A stretch of DNA of 64,000 nt from Cladorhizidae sp. MBARI D1340-BT2 (lineage: Eukaryota > Porifera > Demospongiae > Poecilosclerida > Cladorhizidae), in the NCBI GenBank assembly GCA_028752905.1, contig JAQNBH010000143.1:62001-126000 (forward strand), given 5' to 3'. The notes below the pieces were generated by a model that saw only the letters and a list, made by a program, of their open reading frames with translations, searched no databases and was not told the origin of the DNA. Below are positions 31,101-45,115 of the stretch, in pieces. The position numbers and the translations under genes are program-made. Within the stretch, counting starts at the first letter, position 1. Each line of letters begins with the position of its first letter.

Positions 31101-34100
31101 TGACTTAAATATCAATATCATCTAATCACGTATCCCATGTGCAAATACACTTTCCTATAGATGGCTTAAATATCAATATCATCTAATCACCTTTCCCATG
31201 TGCATATACACTGTCCTATAGATGACTTAAATATCAATATCATCTAATCATCTTTCCATGTGCATATACACTGTCCTATAGATGACTTAAATATCTAATC
31301 ACCTTTCCCATGTGCATACATATACACTGTCCTATAGACGACTTAAATATCAATATCATCTAATCACCTTTCCCATGTGCATATACACTGTCCTATAGAT
31401 GACTTAAATATCAATATCATCTAATCACCTTTCCCATGTGCATATATATACACTGTCCTATAGATGACTTAAATATCAATATCATCTAATCACCTTTCCC
31501 ATGTGCATATATATACACTGTCCTATAGATGACTTAAATATCAATATCATTAAATCACCTTTCCCATGTGCATATATATAGACTGTCCTATAGATGACCA
31601 ATATCATCTAATCACCTTTCCTATGTGCATATATATCCACTGTCCTATAGACTACTTAAATAGCAATATAATCTAATCACCTTTCCATGTCCATATACAC
31701 TGTCGTATAGATGACTTAAATATCAATATCATCTAATCACCTTTCCCATTTGCATATATACTGTCCTATAGATGACTTAAATATCAATATCATCTTATCA
31801 CCTTTCCATGTGCATATACACTGTCCTATAGACGACTTAAATATCAATATCATCTAATCACCTTTCCCATGTATATATATACACTGTCCTATAGATGACT
31901 TAAATATCAATACCATCTAATCACCTTTCCATGTGTATATACACTGTGCTATAGATGACTTAAATATCAATATCATCTAATCACCTTTCCATGTGCATAT
32001 ACACTGTCCTATAGATGACTTAAATATCTAATCACCTTTCCCATGTGCATATATATACACTGTCCTATAGATGACCAATATCATCTAATCACCTTTCCCA
32101 TGTGCATACATATACACTGTCCTATAGACGACTTAAATATCAATATCATCTAATCACCTTTCCCATGTGCATATACACTGTCCTATAGATGACTTAAATA
32201 TCAATATCATCTAATCACCTTTCCATGTGCATATACACTGTCCTATAGACGACTTAAATATCAATATCATCTAATCACCTTTCCCATATGCATATACACT
32301 GTCGTATAGATGACTTAAATATCAATATCATCTAATCGCCTTTCTCATGTGCATATACACTGTCCTATAGATGACTTAAATATCAATATCATCTAATCAC
32401 CTTTCCATGTGCATATACACTGTCCTATAGACTACTTAAATAGCAATATAATCTAATCACCTTTCCCATGCGCATATATATATACACTTTCCTATAGATG
32501 ACTTAAATATCAATATCATCTTATCACCTATCCCATGTGCAAATACACTTTCCTATAGATAACTTAAATATCAATATCATTAAATCACCTTTACCATTTG
32601 CATATATATACACTGTCCTATAGATGACCAATATCATCTAATCACCTTTCCTATGTGCATATATATACACTATCCTATAGACGACTTAAATATCAATATC
32701 ATCTAATCACCTTTCCATGTGCATATACACTGTCCTATAGACGACTTAAATATCAATAACATCTAATCACCTTTCACATGTGCATATACACTCCTATAGA
32801 TGACTTATATATCAATATCATCTAATCACCTTTCCCACGTGCATATACACTGTCCTATAGACAACTTAAATATCAATATCATCTAATCACCTTTCCCATA
32901 TGCATATACACTGTCGTATAGATGACTTAAATATCAATATCATCTAATCGCCTTTCTCATGTGCATATACACTGTCCTATAGATGACTTAAATATCAATA
33001 TCATCTAATCACCTTTCCATGTGCATATACACTGTCCTATAGATAACTTAAATATCAATATCATTAAATCACCTTTCCAATGTGCATATATATACACTGT
33101 CCTATAGATGACCAATATAATCTAATCACCTTTCCCATGTGCATATATATACACTGTCCTATAGATGACTTAAATATCAATATCATCTAATCACCTTTCC
33201 ATGTGCATATACACTGTCCTATAGACGACTTAAATATCAATATCATCTAATCACCTTTCCCATGTATATATATACACTGTCCTATAGATGACTTAAATAT
33301 CAATATCATCTAATTACCTTTCCCATGTGTATATACACTCCTATAGATGACTTAAATATCAATATCATCTAATCACTTTCCATGTGCATATATACTGTCC
33401 TATAGACGACTTAAATATCAATATCATCTAATCACATTTCCATGTGCATATACACTGTCCTATAGACGACTTAAATATCAATATCATCTAATCACCTTTC
33501 CCATATGCATATACACTTTCCTATAGATGACTTAAATATCAATACCATCTAATCATCTTTCCATGTGCATATACACTGTCCTATAGATAACTTAAATATC
33601 AATATCATTAAATCACCTTTCCCATGCGCATATATATACACTTTCCTATAGATGACTTAAATATCAATATCATCTTATCACCTATCCCATGTGCAAATAC
33701 ACTTTCCTATAGATAACTTAAATATCAATATCATTAAATCACCTTTACCATTTGCATATATATACACTGTCCTATAGATGACCAATATCATCTAATCACC
33801 TTTCCTATGTGCATATATATACACTATCCTATAGACGACTTAAATATCAATATCATCTAATCACATTTCCATGTGCATATACACTGTCCTATAGACGACT
33901 TAAATATCAATAACATCTAATCACCTTTCACATGGGCATATACACTCCTATAGATGACTTATATATCAATATCATCTAATCACCTTTCCCACGTGCATAT
34001 ACACTGTCCTATAGACAACTTAAATATCAATATCATCTAATCACCTTTCCCATATGCATATACACTGTCGTATAGATGACTTAAATATCAATATCATCTA

Positions 34101-36757
34101 ATCGCCTTTCTCATGTGCATATACACTGTCCTATAGATGACTTAAATATCAATATCATCTAATCACCTTTCCATGTGCATATACACTGTCCTATAGATAA
34201 CTTAAATATCAATATCATTAAATCACCTTTCCCATGTGCATATATATACACTGTCCTATAGATGACCAATATAATCTAATCACCTTTCCCATGTGCATAT
34301 ATATACACTGTCCTATAGATGACTTAAATATCAATATCATCTAATCACCTTTCCATGTGCATTTACACTGTCCTATAGACGACTTAAATATCAATATCAT
34401 CTAATCACCTTTCCCATGTATATATATACACTGTCCTATAGATGACTTAAATATCAATATCATCTAATTACCTTTCCCATGTGCATATACACTCCTATAG
34501 ATGACTTAAATATCAATATCATCTAATCACTTTTCCATGTGCATATATACTGTCCTATAGACGACTTAAATATCAATACCATCTAATCACATTTCCATGT
34601 GCATATACACTGTCCTATAGACGACTTAAATATCAATATCATCTAATCACCTTTCCCATATGCATATACACTTTCCTATAGATGACTTAAATATCAATAC
34701 CATCTAATCATCTTTCCATGTGCATATACACTGTCCTATAGATAACTTAAATATCAATATCATTAAATCACCTTTCCCATGTGCATATATATACACTGTC
34801 CTATAGATGACCAATATCATCTAATCACCTTTCCTATGTGCATATATATACACTGTCCTATAGACGACTTAAATATCAATATCATCTAATCACGCTTCCT
34901 ATGTGGATATACAGATGACTTAAATATCAATATCATCTAATCACCTTTCCATGTGCATATACACTGTCCTATAGACAACTTAATTATCAATATCATCTAA
35001 TCACCTTTCCCACGTGCATATACACTGTCCTATAGACAACTTAATTATCAATATCATTAAATCACCTTTACCATTTGCATATATATACACTGTCCTATAG
35101 ATGACCAATATCATCTAATCACCTTTCCTATGTGCATATATATACACTATCCTATAGACGACTTAAATATCAATATCATCTAATCACCTTTCCATGTGCA
35201 TATACACTGTCCTATAGACGACTTAAATATCAATAACATCTAATCACCTTTCCCATGTGCATATACACTCCTATAGATGACTTAAATATCAATATCATCT
35301 AATCACCTTTCCCACGTGCATATACACTGTCCTATAGACAACTTAAATATCAATATCATCTAATCACTTTTCTATGTGCATATACACTGTCCTATAGACG
35401 ACTTAAATATCAATATCAATCACCTTTCCCATATGCATATACACTGTCGTATAGATGACTTAAATATCAATATCATCTAATCGCCTTTCCCATTTGCATA
35501 TACACTGTCCTATAGATGACTTAAATATCAATATCATCTAATCCCCTATCCCATGTGCAAATACACTTTCCTATAGATGACTTAAATATCAATATCATCG
35601 AATCACCTTTCCATGTGCATATACACTGTCCTATAGATGACTTAAATATCAATATCATCTAATCACGTATCCCATGTGCAAATACACTTTCCTATAGATG
35701 ACTTAAATATCAATATCATCTAATCACCTTTCCCATGTGCATATACACTGTCCTATAGATGACTTAAATATCAATATCATCTAATCATCTTTCCATGTGC
35801 ATATACACTGTCCTATAGATGACTTAAATATCTAATCACCTTTCCCATGTGCATACATATACACTGTCCTATAGACGACTTAAATATCAATATCATCTAA
35901 TCACCTTTCCCATGTGCATATACACTGTCCTATAGATGACTTAAATATCAATATCATCTAATCACCTTTCCCATGTGCATATATATACACTGTCCTATAG
36001 ATGACTTAAATATCAATATCATCTAATCACCTTTCCCATGTGCATATATATACACTGTCCTATAGATGACTTAAATATCAATATCATTAAATCACCTTTC
36101 CCATGTGCATATATATAGACTGTCCTATAGATGACCAATATCATCTAATCACCTTTCCTATGTGCATATATATCCACTGTCCTATAGACTACTTAAATAG
36201 CAATATAATCTAATCACCTTTCCATGTCCATATACACTGTCGTATAGATGACTTAAATATCAATATCATCTAATCACCTTTCCCATTTGCATATATACTG
36301 TCCTATAGATGACTTAAATATCAATATCATCTAATCACCTTTCCATGTGCATATACACTGTCCTATAGACGACTTAAATATCAATATCATCTAATCACCT
36401 TTCCCATGTATATATATACACTGTCCTATAGATGACTTAAATATCAATACCATCTAATCACCTTTCCATGTGTATATACACTGTGCTATAGATGACTTAA
36501 ATATCAATATCATCTAATCACCTTTCCATGTGCATATACACTGTCCTATAGATGACTTAAATATCTAATCACCTTTCCCATGTGCATATATATACACTGT
36601 CCTATAGATGACCAATATCATCTAATCACCTTTCCCATGTGCATACATATACACTGTCCTATAGACGACTTAAATATCAATATCATCTAATCACCTTTCC
36701 CATGTGCATATACACTGTCCTATAGATGACTTAAATATCAATATCATCTAATCACCT
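27685..36757 (+). repeat. Two tandem copies of a 4,537 bp higher-order unit
   Basis: The copies are about 27,685-32,220 and 32,221-36,757. Shared markers include the atcacgcttcc monomer followed by the shortened catatacagatgac monomer (30,357 and 34,894, offset 4,537) and atcacatttcc (28,896 and 33,433). Small drifts come from a +2 bp TA step near 32,470 and a missing t near 33,375. Each copy also has an internal repeat of about 1,155 bp (ctttaccattt at 28,051 and 29,206). The first copy overlaps the end of the 2.61 kb pair, which shows layered duplications. Confidence 0.87.
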
Positions 36758-39700
36758 TTCCATGTGCATATACACTGTCCTATAGACGACTTAAATATCA
36801 ATATCATCTAATCACCTTTCCATGTGTATATACACTGTGCTATAGATGACTCAAATATCAATATCATCTAATCACCTTTCCATGTGCATATACACTGTCC
36901 TATAGACGACATAAATATCAATATCATCTAATCACCTTTCCCATGTATATATATACACTGTCCTTTAGATGACTTAAATATCAATATCATCTAATCACCT
37001 TTCTATGTGCATATACACTGTCCTATCGATAACTTAAATATCAATATCATTAAATCACCTTTCCCATGTGCATATATATACACTATCCTATAGACGACTT
37101 AAATAGCAATATAATCTAATCACCTTTCCCATGCGCATATATATACACTTTCCTATAGATGACTTAAATATCAATATCATCTAATCACGTTTCCTATGTG
37201 GATATACACTGTCCTATAGATGACTTAAACATCAATATCATCTAATCACCTTTCCATGTGCTTATACACTGTCCTATAGACAACTTAATTATCAATATCA
37301 TCTAATCACCTTTCCCATGTGCATATACACTGTCCTATAGATGACATAAATATCAATATCATCTAATCACCTTTCCGTGTGCATATACTCTGGCCTATAG
37401 CTGACTTAAATATCAATATCATCTAATCACCTTTCCCATTTGCATATATATACACTGTCCCATAGATGACCAATATCATCTAATCACCTTTCGTATGTAC
37501 ATATATATATACACTGTCCTATAGACGACTTAAATATCAATATCATCTAATCACCTTTCCCATGTGCATATACACTGTCCTATAGATGACTTAAATATCA
37601 ATATCATCTAATCACCTTTCCCATGTGCATATACACTGTCCTATAGATGACTTAAATATCAATATCATCTAATCACCTTTCCATGTGCATATACACTGTC
37701 CTATAGACGACTTAAATATCAATATCATCTAATCACCTTTCCATGTGCATATACACTGTCCTATAGACAACTTAAATATCAATATCATCTAATCACCTTT
37801 CCATGTGCATATACACTGTCCTATAGACGACTTAAATATCAATATCATCTAATCACCTTTCCCATATGCATATACACTGTCGTATAGATGACTTAAATAT
37901 CAATATCATCTAATCGCCTTTCTCATGTGCATATACACTGTCCTATAGATGACTTAAATATCAATATCATCTAATCACCTTTCCATGTGCATATACACTG
38001 TCCTATAGACTACTTAAATAGCAATATAATCTAATCACCTTTCCCATGCGCATATATATACACTTTCCTATAGATGACTTAAATATCAATATCATCTTAT
38101 CACCTATCCCATGTGCAAATACACTTTCCTATAGATAACTTAAATATCAATATCATTAAATCACCTTTACCATTTGCATATATATACACTGTCCTATAGA
38201 TGACTTAAATATCTAATCACCTTTCCCATGTGCATACATATACACTGTCCTATAGACGACTTAAATATCAATATCATCTAATCACCTTTCCCATGTGCAT
38301 ATACACTGTCCTATAGATGACTTAAATATCAATATCATCTAATCACCTTTCCCATGTGCATATATATACACTGTCCTATAGATGACTTAAATATCAATAT
38401 CATCTAATCACCTTTCCCATGTGCATATATATACACTGTCCTATAGATGACTTAAATATCAATATCATTAAATCACCTTTCCCATGTGCATATATATAGA
38501 CTGTCCTATAGATGACCAATATCATCTAATCACCTTTCCTATGTGCATATATATCCACTGTCCTATAGACTACTTAAATAGCAATATAATCTAATCACCT
38601 TTCCATGTCCATATACACTGTCGTATAGATGACTTAAATATCAATATCATCTAATCACCTTTCCCATTTGCATATATACTGTCCTATAGATGACTTAAAT
38701 ATCAATATCATCTAATCACCTTTCCATGTGCATATACACTGTCCTATAGACGACTTAAATATCAATATCATCTAATCACCTTTCCCATGTATATATATAC
38801 ACTGTCCTATAGATGACTTAAATATCAATACCATCTAATCACCTTTCCATGTGTATATACACTGTGCTATAGATGACTTAAATATCAATATCATCTAATC
38901 ACCTTTCCATGTGCATATACACTGTCCTATAGATGACTTAAATATCTAATCACCTTTCCCATGTGCATATATATACACTGTCCTATAGATGACCAATATC
39001 ATCTAATCACCTTTCCCATGTGCATACATATACACTGTCCTATAGACGACTTAAATATCAATATCATCTAATCACCTTTCCCATGTGCATATACACTGTC
39101 CTATAGATGACTTAAATATCAATATCATCTAATCACCTTTCCATGTGCATATACACTGTCCTATAGACGACTTAAATATCAATATCATCTAATCACCTTT
39201 CCATGTGTATATACACTGTGCTATAGATGACTCAAATATCAATATCATCTAATCACCTTTCCATGTGCATATACACTGTCCTATAGACGACATAAATATC
39301 AATATCATCTAATCACCTTTCCCATGTATATATATACACTGTCCTTTAGATGACTTAAATATCAATATCATCTAATCACCTTTCTATGTGCATATACACT
39401 GTCCTATCGATAACTTAAATATCAATATCATTAAATCACCTTTCCCATGTGCATATATATACACTATCCTATAGACGACTTAAATAGCAATATAATCTAA
39501 TCACCTTTCCCATGCGCATATATATACACTTTCCTATAGATGACTTAAATATCAATATCATCTAATCACGTTTCCTATGTGGATATACACTGTCCTATAG
39601 ATGACTTAAACATCAATATCATCTAATCACCTTTCCATGTGCTTATACACTGTCCTATAGACAACTTAATTATCAATATCATCTAATCACCTTTCCCATG

Positions 39701-40571
39701 TGCATATACACTGTCCTATAGATGACATAAATATCAATATCATCTAATCACCTTTCCGTGTGCATATACTCTGGCCTATAGCTGACTTAAATATCAATAT
39801 CATCTAATCACCTTTCCCATTTGCATATATATACACTGTCCCATAGATGACCAATATCATCTAATCACCTTTCGTATGTACATATATATATACACTGTCC
39901 TATAGACGACTTAAATATCAATATCATCTAATCACCTTTCCCATGTGCATATACACTGTCCTATAGATGACTTAAATATCAATATCATCTAATCACCTTT
40001 CCCATGTGCATATACACTGTCCTATAGATGACTTAAATATCAATATCATCTAATCACCTTTCCATGTGCATATACACTGTCCTATAGACGACTTAAATAT
40101 CAATATCATCTAATCACCTTTCCATGTGCATATACACTGTCCTATAGACAACTTAAATATCAATATCATCTAATCACCTTTCCATGTGCATATACACTGT
40201 CCTATAGACGACTTAAATATCAATATCATCTAATCTACTTTCCCATATGCATATACACTGTCGTATAGATGACTTAAATATCAATATCATCTAATCGCCT
40301 TTCTCATGTGCATATACACTGTCCTATAGATGACTTAAATATCAATATCATCTAATCACCTTTCCATGTGCATATACACTGTCCTATAGACTACTTAAAT
40401 AGCAATATAATCTAATCACCTTTCCCATGCGCATATATATACACTTTCCTATAGATGACTTAAATATCAATATCATCTTATCACCTATCCCATGTGCAAA
40501 TACACTTTCCTATAGATAACTTAAATATCAATATCATTAAATCACCTTTACCATTTGCATATATATACACT
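35810..40571 (+). repeat. Two tandem copies of a 2,381 bp higher-order unit
   Basis: The copies are 35,810-38,190 and 38,191-40,571. The junction is visible at 38,191, where a ctttaccatttgcat monomer continues into gatgacttaaatatctaatc rather than the gatgaccaat that follows it elsewhere. Markers gactcaaat (36,848 and 39,229) and cctttagatg (36,962 and 39,343) keep the same 2,381 bp offset. Both copies share cctttagatg, which I did not see at the matching place in the 2.61 kb units, so this duplication looks recent. Confidence 0.87.
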
Positions 40572-42480
40572 GTCCTATAGATGACCAATATCATCTAATC
40601 ACCTTTCCTATGTGCATATATATACACTATCCTATAGACGACTTAAATATCAATATCATCTAATCACCTTTCCATGTGCATATACACTGTCCTATAGACG
40701 ACTTAAATATCAATAACATCTAATCACCTTTCACATGTGCATATACACTCCTATAGATGACTTATATATCAATATCATCTAATCACCTTTCCCACGTGCA
40801 TATACACTGTCCTATAGACAACTTAAATATCAATATCATCTAATCACCTTTCCCATATGCATATACACTGTCGTATAGATGACTTAAATATCAATATCAT
40901 CTAATCGCCTTTCTCATGTGCATATACACTGTCCTATAGATGACTTAAATATCAATATCATCTAATCACCTTTCCATGTGCATATACACTGTCCTATAGA
41001 TAACTTAAATATCAATATCATTAAATCACCTTTCAATGTGCATATATATACACTGTCCTATAGATGACCAATATAATCTAATCACCTTTCCGATGTGCGT
41101 ATATATACACTGTCCTATAGATGACTTAAATATCAATATCATCTAATCACCTTTCCATGTGCATATACACTGTCCTATAGACGACTTAAATATCAATATC
41201 ATCTAATCACCTTTCCCATGTATATATATACACTGTCCTATAGATGACTTAAATATCAATATCATCTAATTACCTTTCCCATGTGTATATACACTCCTAT
41301 AGATGACTTAAATATCAATATCATCTAATCACTTTTCCATGTGCATATATACTGTCCTATAGACGACTTAAATATCAATATCATCTAATCACATTTCCAT
41401 GTGCATATACACTGTCCTATAGACGACTTAAATATCAATATCATCTAATCACCTTTCCCATATGCATATACACTTTCCTATAGATGACTTAAATATCAAT
41501 ACCATCTAATCATCTTTCCATGTGCATATGCACTGTCCTATAGATAACTTAAATATCAATATCATTAAATCACCTTTCCCATGCGCATATATATACACTT
41601 TCCTATAGATGACTTAAATATCAATATCATCTTATCACCTATCCCATGTGCAAATACACTTTCCTATAGATAACTTAAATATCAATATCATTAAATCACC
41701 TTTACCATTTGCATATATATACACTGTCCTATAGATGACCAATATCATCTAATCACCTTTCCTATGTGCATATATATACACTATCCTATAGACGACTTAA
41801 ATATCAATATCATCTAATCACCTTTCCATGTGCATATACACTGTCCTATAGACGACTTAAATATCAATAACATCTAATCACCTTTCACATGTGCATATAC
41901 ACTCCTATAGATGACTTATATATCAATATCATCTAATCACCTTTCCCACGTGCATATAAACTGTCCTATAGACAACTTAAATATCAATATCATCTAATCA
42001 CCTTTCCCATATGCATATACACTGTCGTATAGATGACTTAAATATCAATATCATCTAATCGCCTTTCTCATGTGCATATACACTGTCCTATAGATGACTT
42101 AAATATCAATATCATCTAATCACCTTTCCATGTGCATATACACTGTCCTATAGATAACTTAAATATCAATATTATTAAATCACCTTTCCCATGTGCATAT
42201 ATATACACTGTCCTATAGATGACCAATATAATCTAATCACCTTTCCCATGTGCATATATATACACTGTCCTATAGATGACTTAAATATCAATATCATCTA
42301 ATCACCTTTCCATGTGCATTTACACTGTCCTATAGACGACTTAAATATCAATATCATCTAATCACCTTTCCCATGTATATATATACACTGTCCTATAGAT
42401 GACTTAAATATCAATATCATCTAATTACCTTTCCCATGTGCATATACACTCCTATAGATGACTTAAATATCAATATCATC
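40572..42480 (+). repeat. Satellite block resembling 28.1-30.0 kb
   Basis: The order of subtypes matches the internal 1.15 kb repeats of the 4,537 bp unit: ctttaccattt at about 40,546 and 41,700, offset 1,154. They carry the same tttcacatgtg and gacttatatatc monomers. Private changes include cgatgtgcgtatatatac at about 41,091 and catatgcactg at about 41,525. Confidence 0.75.
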
Positions 42481-44857
42481 TAATCACCTTTCCATGTGCA
42501 TATACACTGTCCTATAGATGACTTAAATATCAATATCATCTAATCACCTATCCCATGTACAAATACACTTTCCTATAGATGACTTAAATATCAATATCAT
42601 CTAATCACCTTTCCCATGTGCATATACACTGTCCTATAGATGACTTAAATATCAATATCATCTAATCACCTTTCCATGTGCATATACACTGTCCTATAGA
42701 TGACTTAAATATCTAATCACCTTTCCCATGTGCATATATATACACTGTCCTATAGATGACTTAAATATCAATATCATCTAATCACCTTTCCCATGTGCAT
42801 ATATATACACTGTCCTATAGATGACTTAAATATCAATATCATCTAATCACCTTTCCCATGTGCATATATATACACTGTCCTATAGATGACTTAAATATCA
42901 ATATCATCTAATCACCTTTCCATGTGCATATACACTGTCCTATAGACGACTTAAATATCAATAACATCTAATCACCTTTCCCATGTGCATATACACTCCT
43001 ATAGATGACTTAAATATCAATATCATCTAATCACCTTTCCCACGTGCATATACACTGTCCTATAGACAACTTAAATATCAATAAGATCTAATCACTTTTC
43101 TATGTGCATATACACTGTCCTATAGACGACTTAAATATCAATATCAATCACCTTTCCCATATGCATATACACTGTCGTATAGATGACTTAAATATCAATA
43201 TCATCTAATCGCCTTTCTCATGAGCATATACACTGTCCTATAGATGACTTAAATATCAATATCATCTAATCACCTTTCCATGTGCATATACACTGTCCTA
43301 TAGATAACTTAAATATCAATATCATTAAATCACCTTTCCCATGTGCATATATATAGACTGTCCTATAGATGACCAATATCATCTAATCACCTTTCCTATG
43401 TGCATATATATCCACTGTCCTATAGACTACTTAAATAGCAATATAATCTAATCACCTTTCCATGTCCATATACACTGTCGTATAGATGACTTAAATATCA
43501 ATATCATCTAATCACCTTTCCCATTTGCATATATACTGTCCTATAGATGACTTAAATATCAATATCATCTAATCACCTTTCCCATGTATATATATACACT
43601 GTCCTATAGATGACTTAAATATCAATACCATCTAATCACCTTTCCATGTGTATATACACTGTGCTATAGATGACTTAAATATCAATATCATCTAATCACC
43701 TTTCCATGTGCATATACACTGTCCTATAGATGACTTAAATATCTAATCACCTTTCCCATGTGCATATATATACACTGTCCTATAGATGACCAATATCATC
43801 TAATCACCTTTCCCATGTGCATACATATACACTGTCCTATAGACTACTTAAATAGCAATATAATCTAATCACCTTTCCCATGTGCATATACACTGTCCTA
43901 TAGATGACTTAAATATCAATATCATCTAATCACCTTTCCCATGTGCATATATATACACTGTCCTATAGATAACTTAAATATCAATATCATCTTATCACCT
44001 ATCCCATGTACAAATACACTTTCCTATAGATAACTTAAATATCAATATCATTAAATCACCTTTACCATTTGCATATATATACACTGTCCTATAGATGACC
44101 AATATCATCTAATCACCTTTCCTATGTGCATATATATACACTATCCTATAGACGACTTAAATATCAATATCATCTAATCACCTTTCCATGTGCATATACA
44201 CTGTCCTATAGACGACTTAAATATCAATAACATCTAGTCACCTTTCACATGTGCATATACACTCCTATAGATGACTTATATATCAATATCATCTAATCAC
44301 CTTTCCCACGTGCATATACACTGTCCTATAGACAACTTAAATATCAATAACATCTAATCACCTTTCCCATATGCATATACACTGTCGTATAGATGACTTA
44401 AATATCAATATCATCTAATCGCCTTTCTCATGTGCATATACACTGTCCTATAGATGACTTAAATATCAATATCATCTAATCACTTTTCCATGTGCATATA
44501 CACTCCTGTAGATGACTTAAATATCAATATCATTTAATCGCCTTTCTCATGTGCATATACACTGTCCTATAGACGACTTAAATATCAATAACATCTAATC
44601 ACCTTTCCCATGTGCATATACACTCCTATAGATGACTTAAATATCAATATCATCTAATCACCTTTCCCACGTGCATATACACTGTCCTATAGACAACTTA
44701 AATATCAATAACATCTAATCACTTTTCTATGTGCATATACACTGTCCTATAGACGACTTAAATATCAATATCAATCACCTTTCCCATATGCATATACACT
44801 GTCGTATAGATGACTTAAATATCAATATCATCTAATCGCCTTTCTCATGAGCATATA
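42481..44857 (+). repeat. Distant copy of the 16.95-19.38 kb satellite block
   Basis: Markers match at an offset of 25,539 bp (ccatgtacaaatac at 42,554 and 17,015; aataagatct at 43,080 and 17,541; catgagcatat at 43,220 and 17,681). After one monomer missing near 43,560 the offset is 25,479 bp (catgagcat at 44,847 and 19,368). The copy ends exactly at the inverted segment. A 2.4 kb block copied at 25 kb distance is harder to explain by local slippage alone. Confidence 0.82.
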
Positions 44858-45115
44858 AAGTCATCTATAGGACAGTGTATATGCAAATGGGAAAGGTGAT
44901 TAGATGATATTGATATTTAAGTCATCTATACGACAGTGTATATGCACATGGGAAAGGTGATTAGATGATATTGATATTTACGTTGTCTATAGGACAGTGT
45001 ATATGTACATGGAAAGGTGATTAGATTATATTGCTATTTAAGTAGTCTATAGGACAGTGGATATATATGCACATAGGAAAGGTGATTAGATGATATTGGT
45101 CATCTATAGGACAGT
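44858..45115 (-). repeat. Inverted satellite segment (258 bp)
   Basis: The plus strand here reads as the reverse complement of the satellite (aagtcatctataggacag and onward). Reverse-complemented, it matches 19,505-19,762 with no difference I could find: a gatgaccaat monomer, a ccactg/gactac/tagcaatataatc monomer, a gtacat/gacaacgtaaat monomer, a gtcgt monomer and the start of a cccatttgcat monomer. The direct array runs up to gagcatata at 44,857 and resumes with aacttaaatatc at 45,116. The left flank corresponds to 19,377, so the flanking order differs from a clean inversion and some monomers are lost at the breakpoints. An assembly error is possible. Confidence 0.93.

Noticed and set aside
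44850..44870. Perfect long palindrome or cruciform at the inversion point
   Set aside because: The two arms at the junction are from different monomer subtypes and phases; there is no extended perfect palindrome across the breakpoint.
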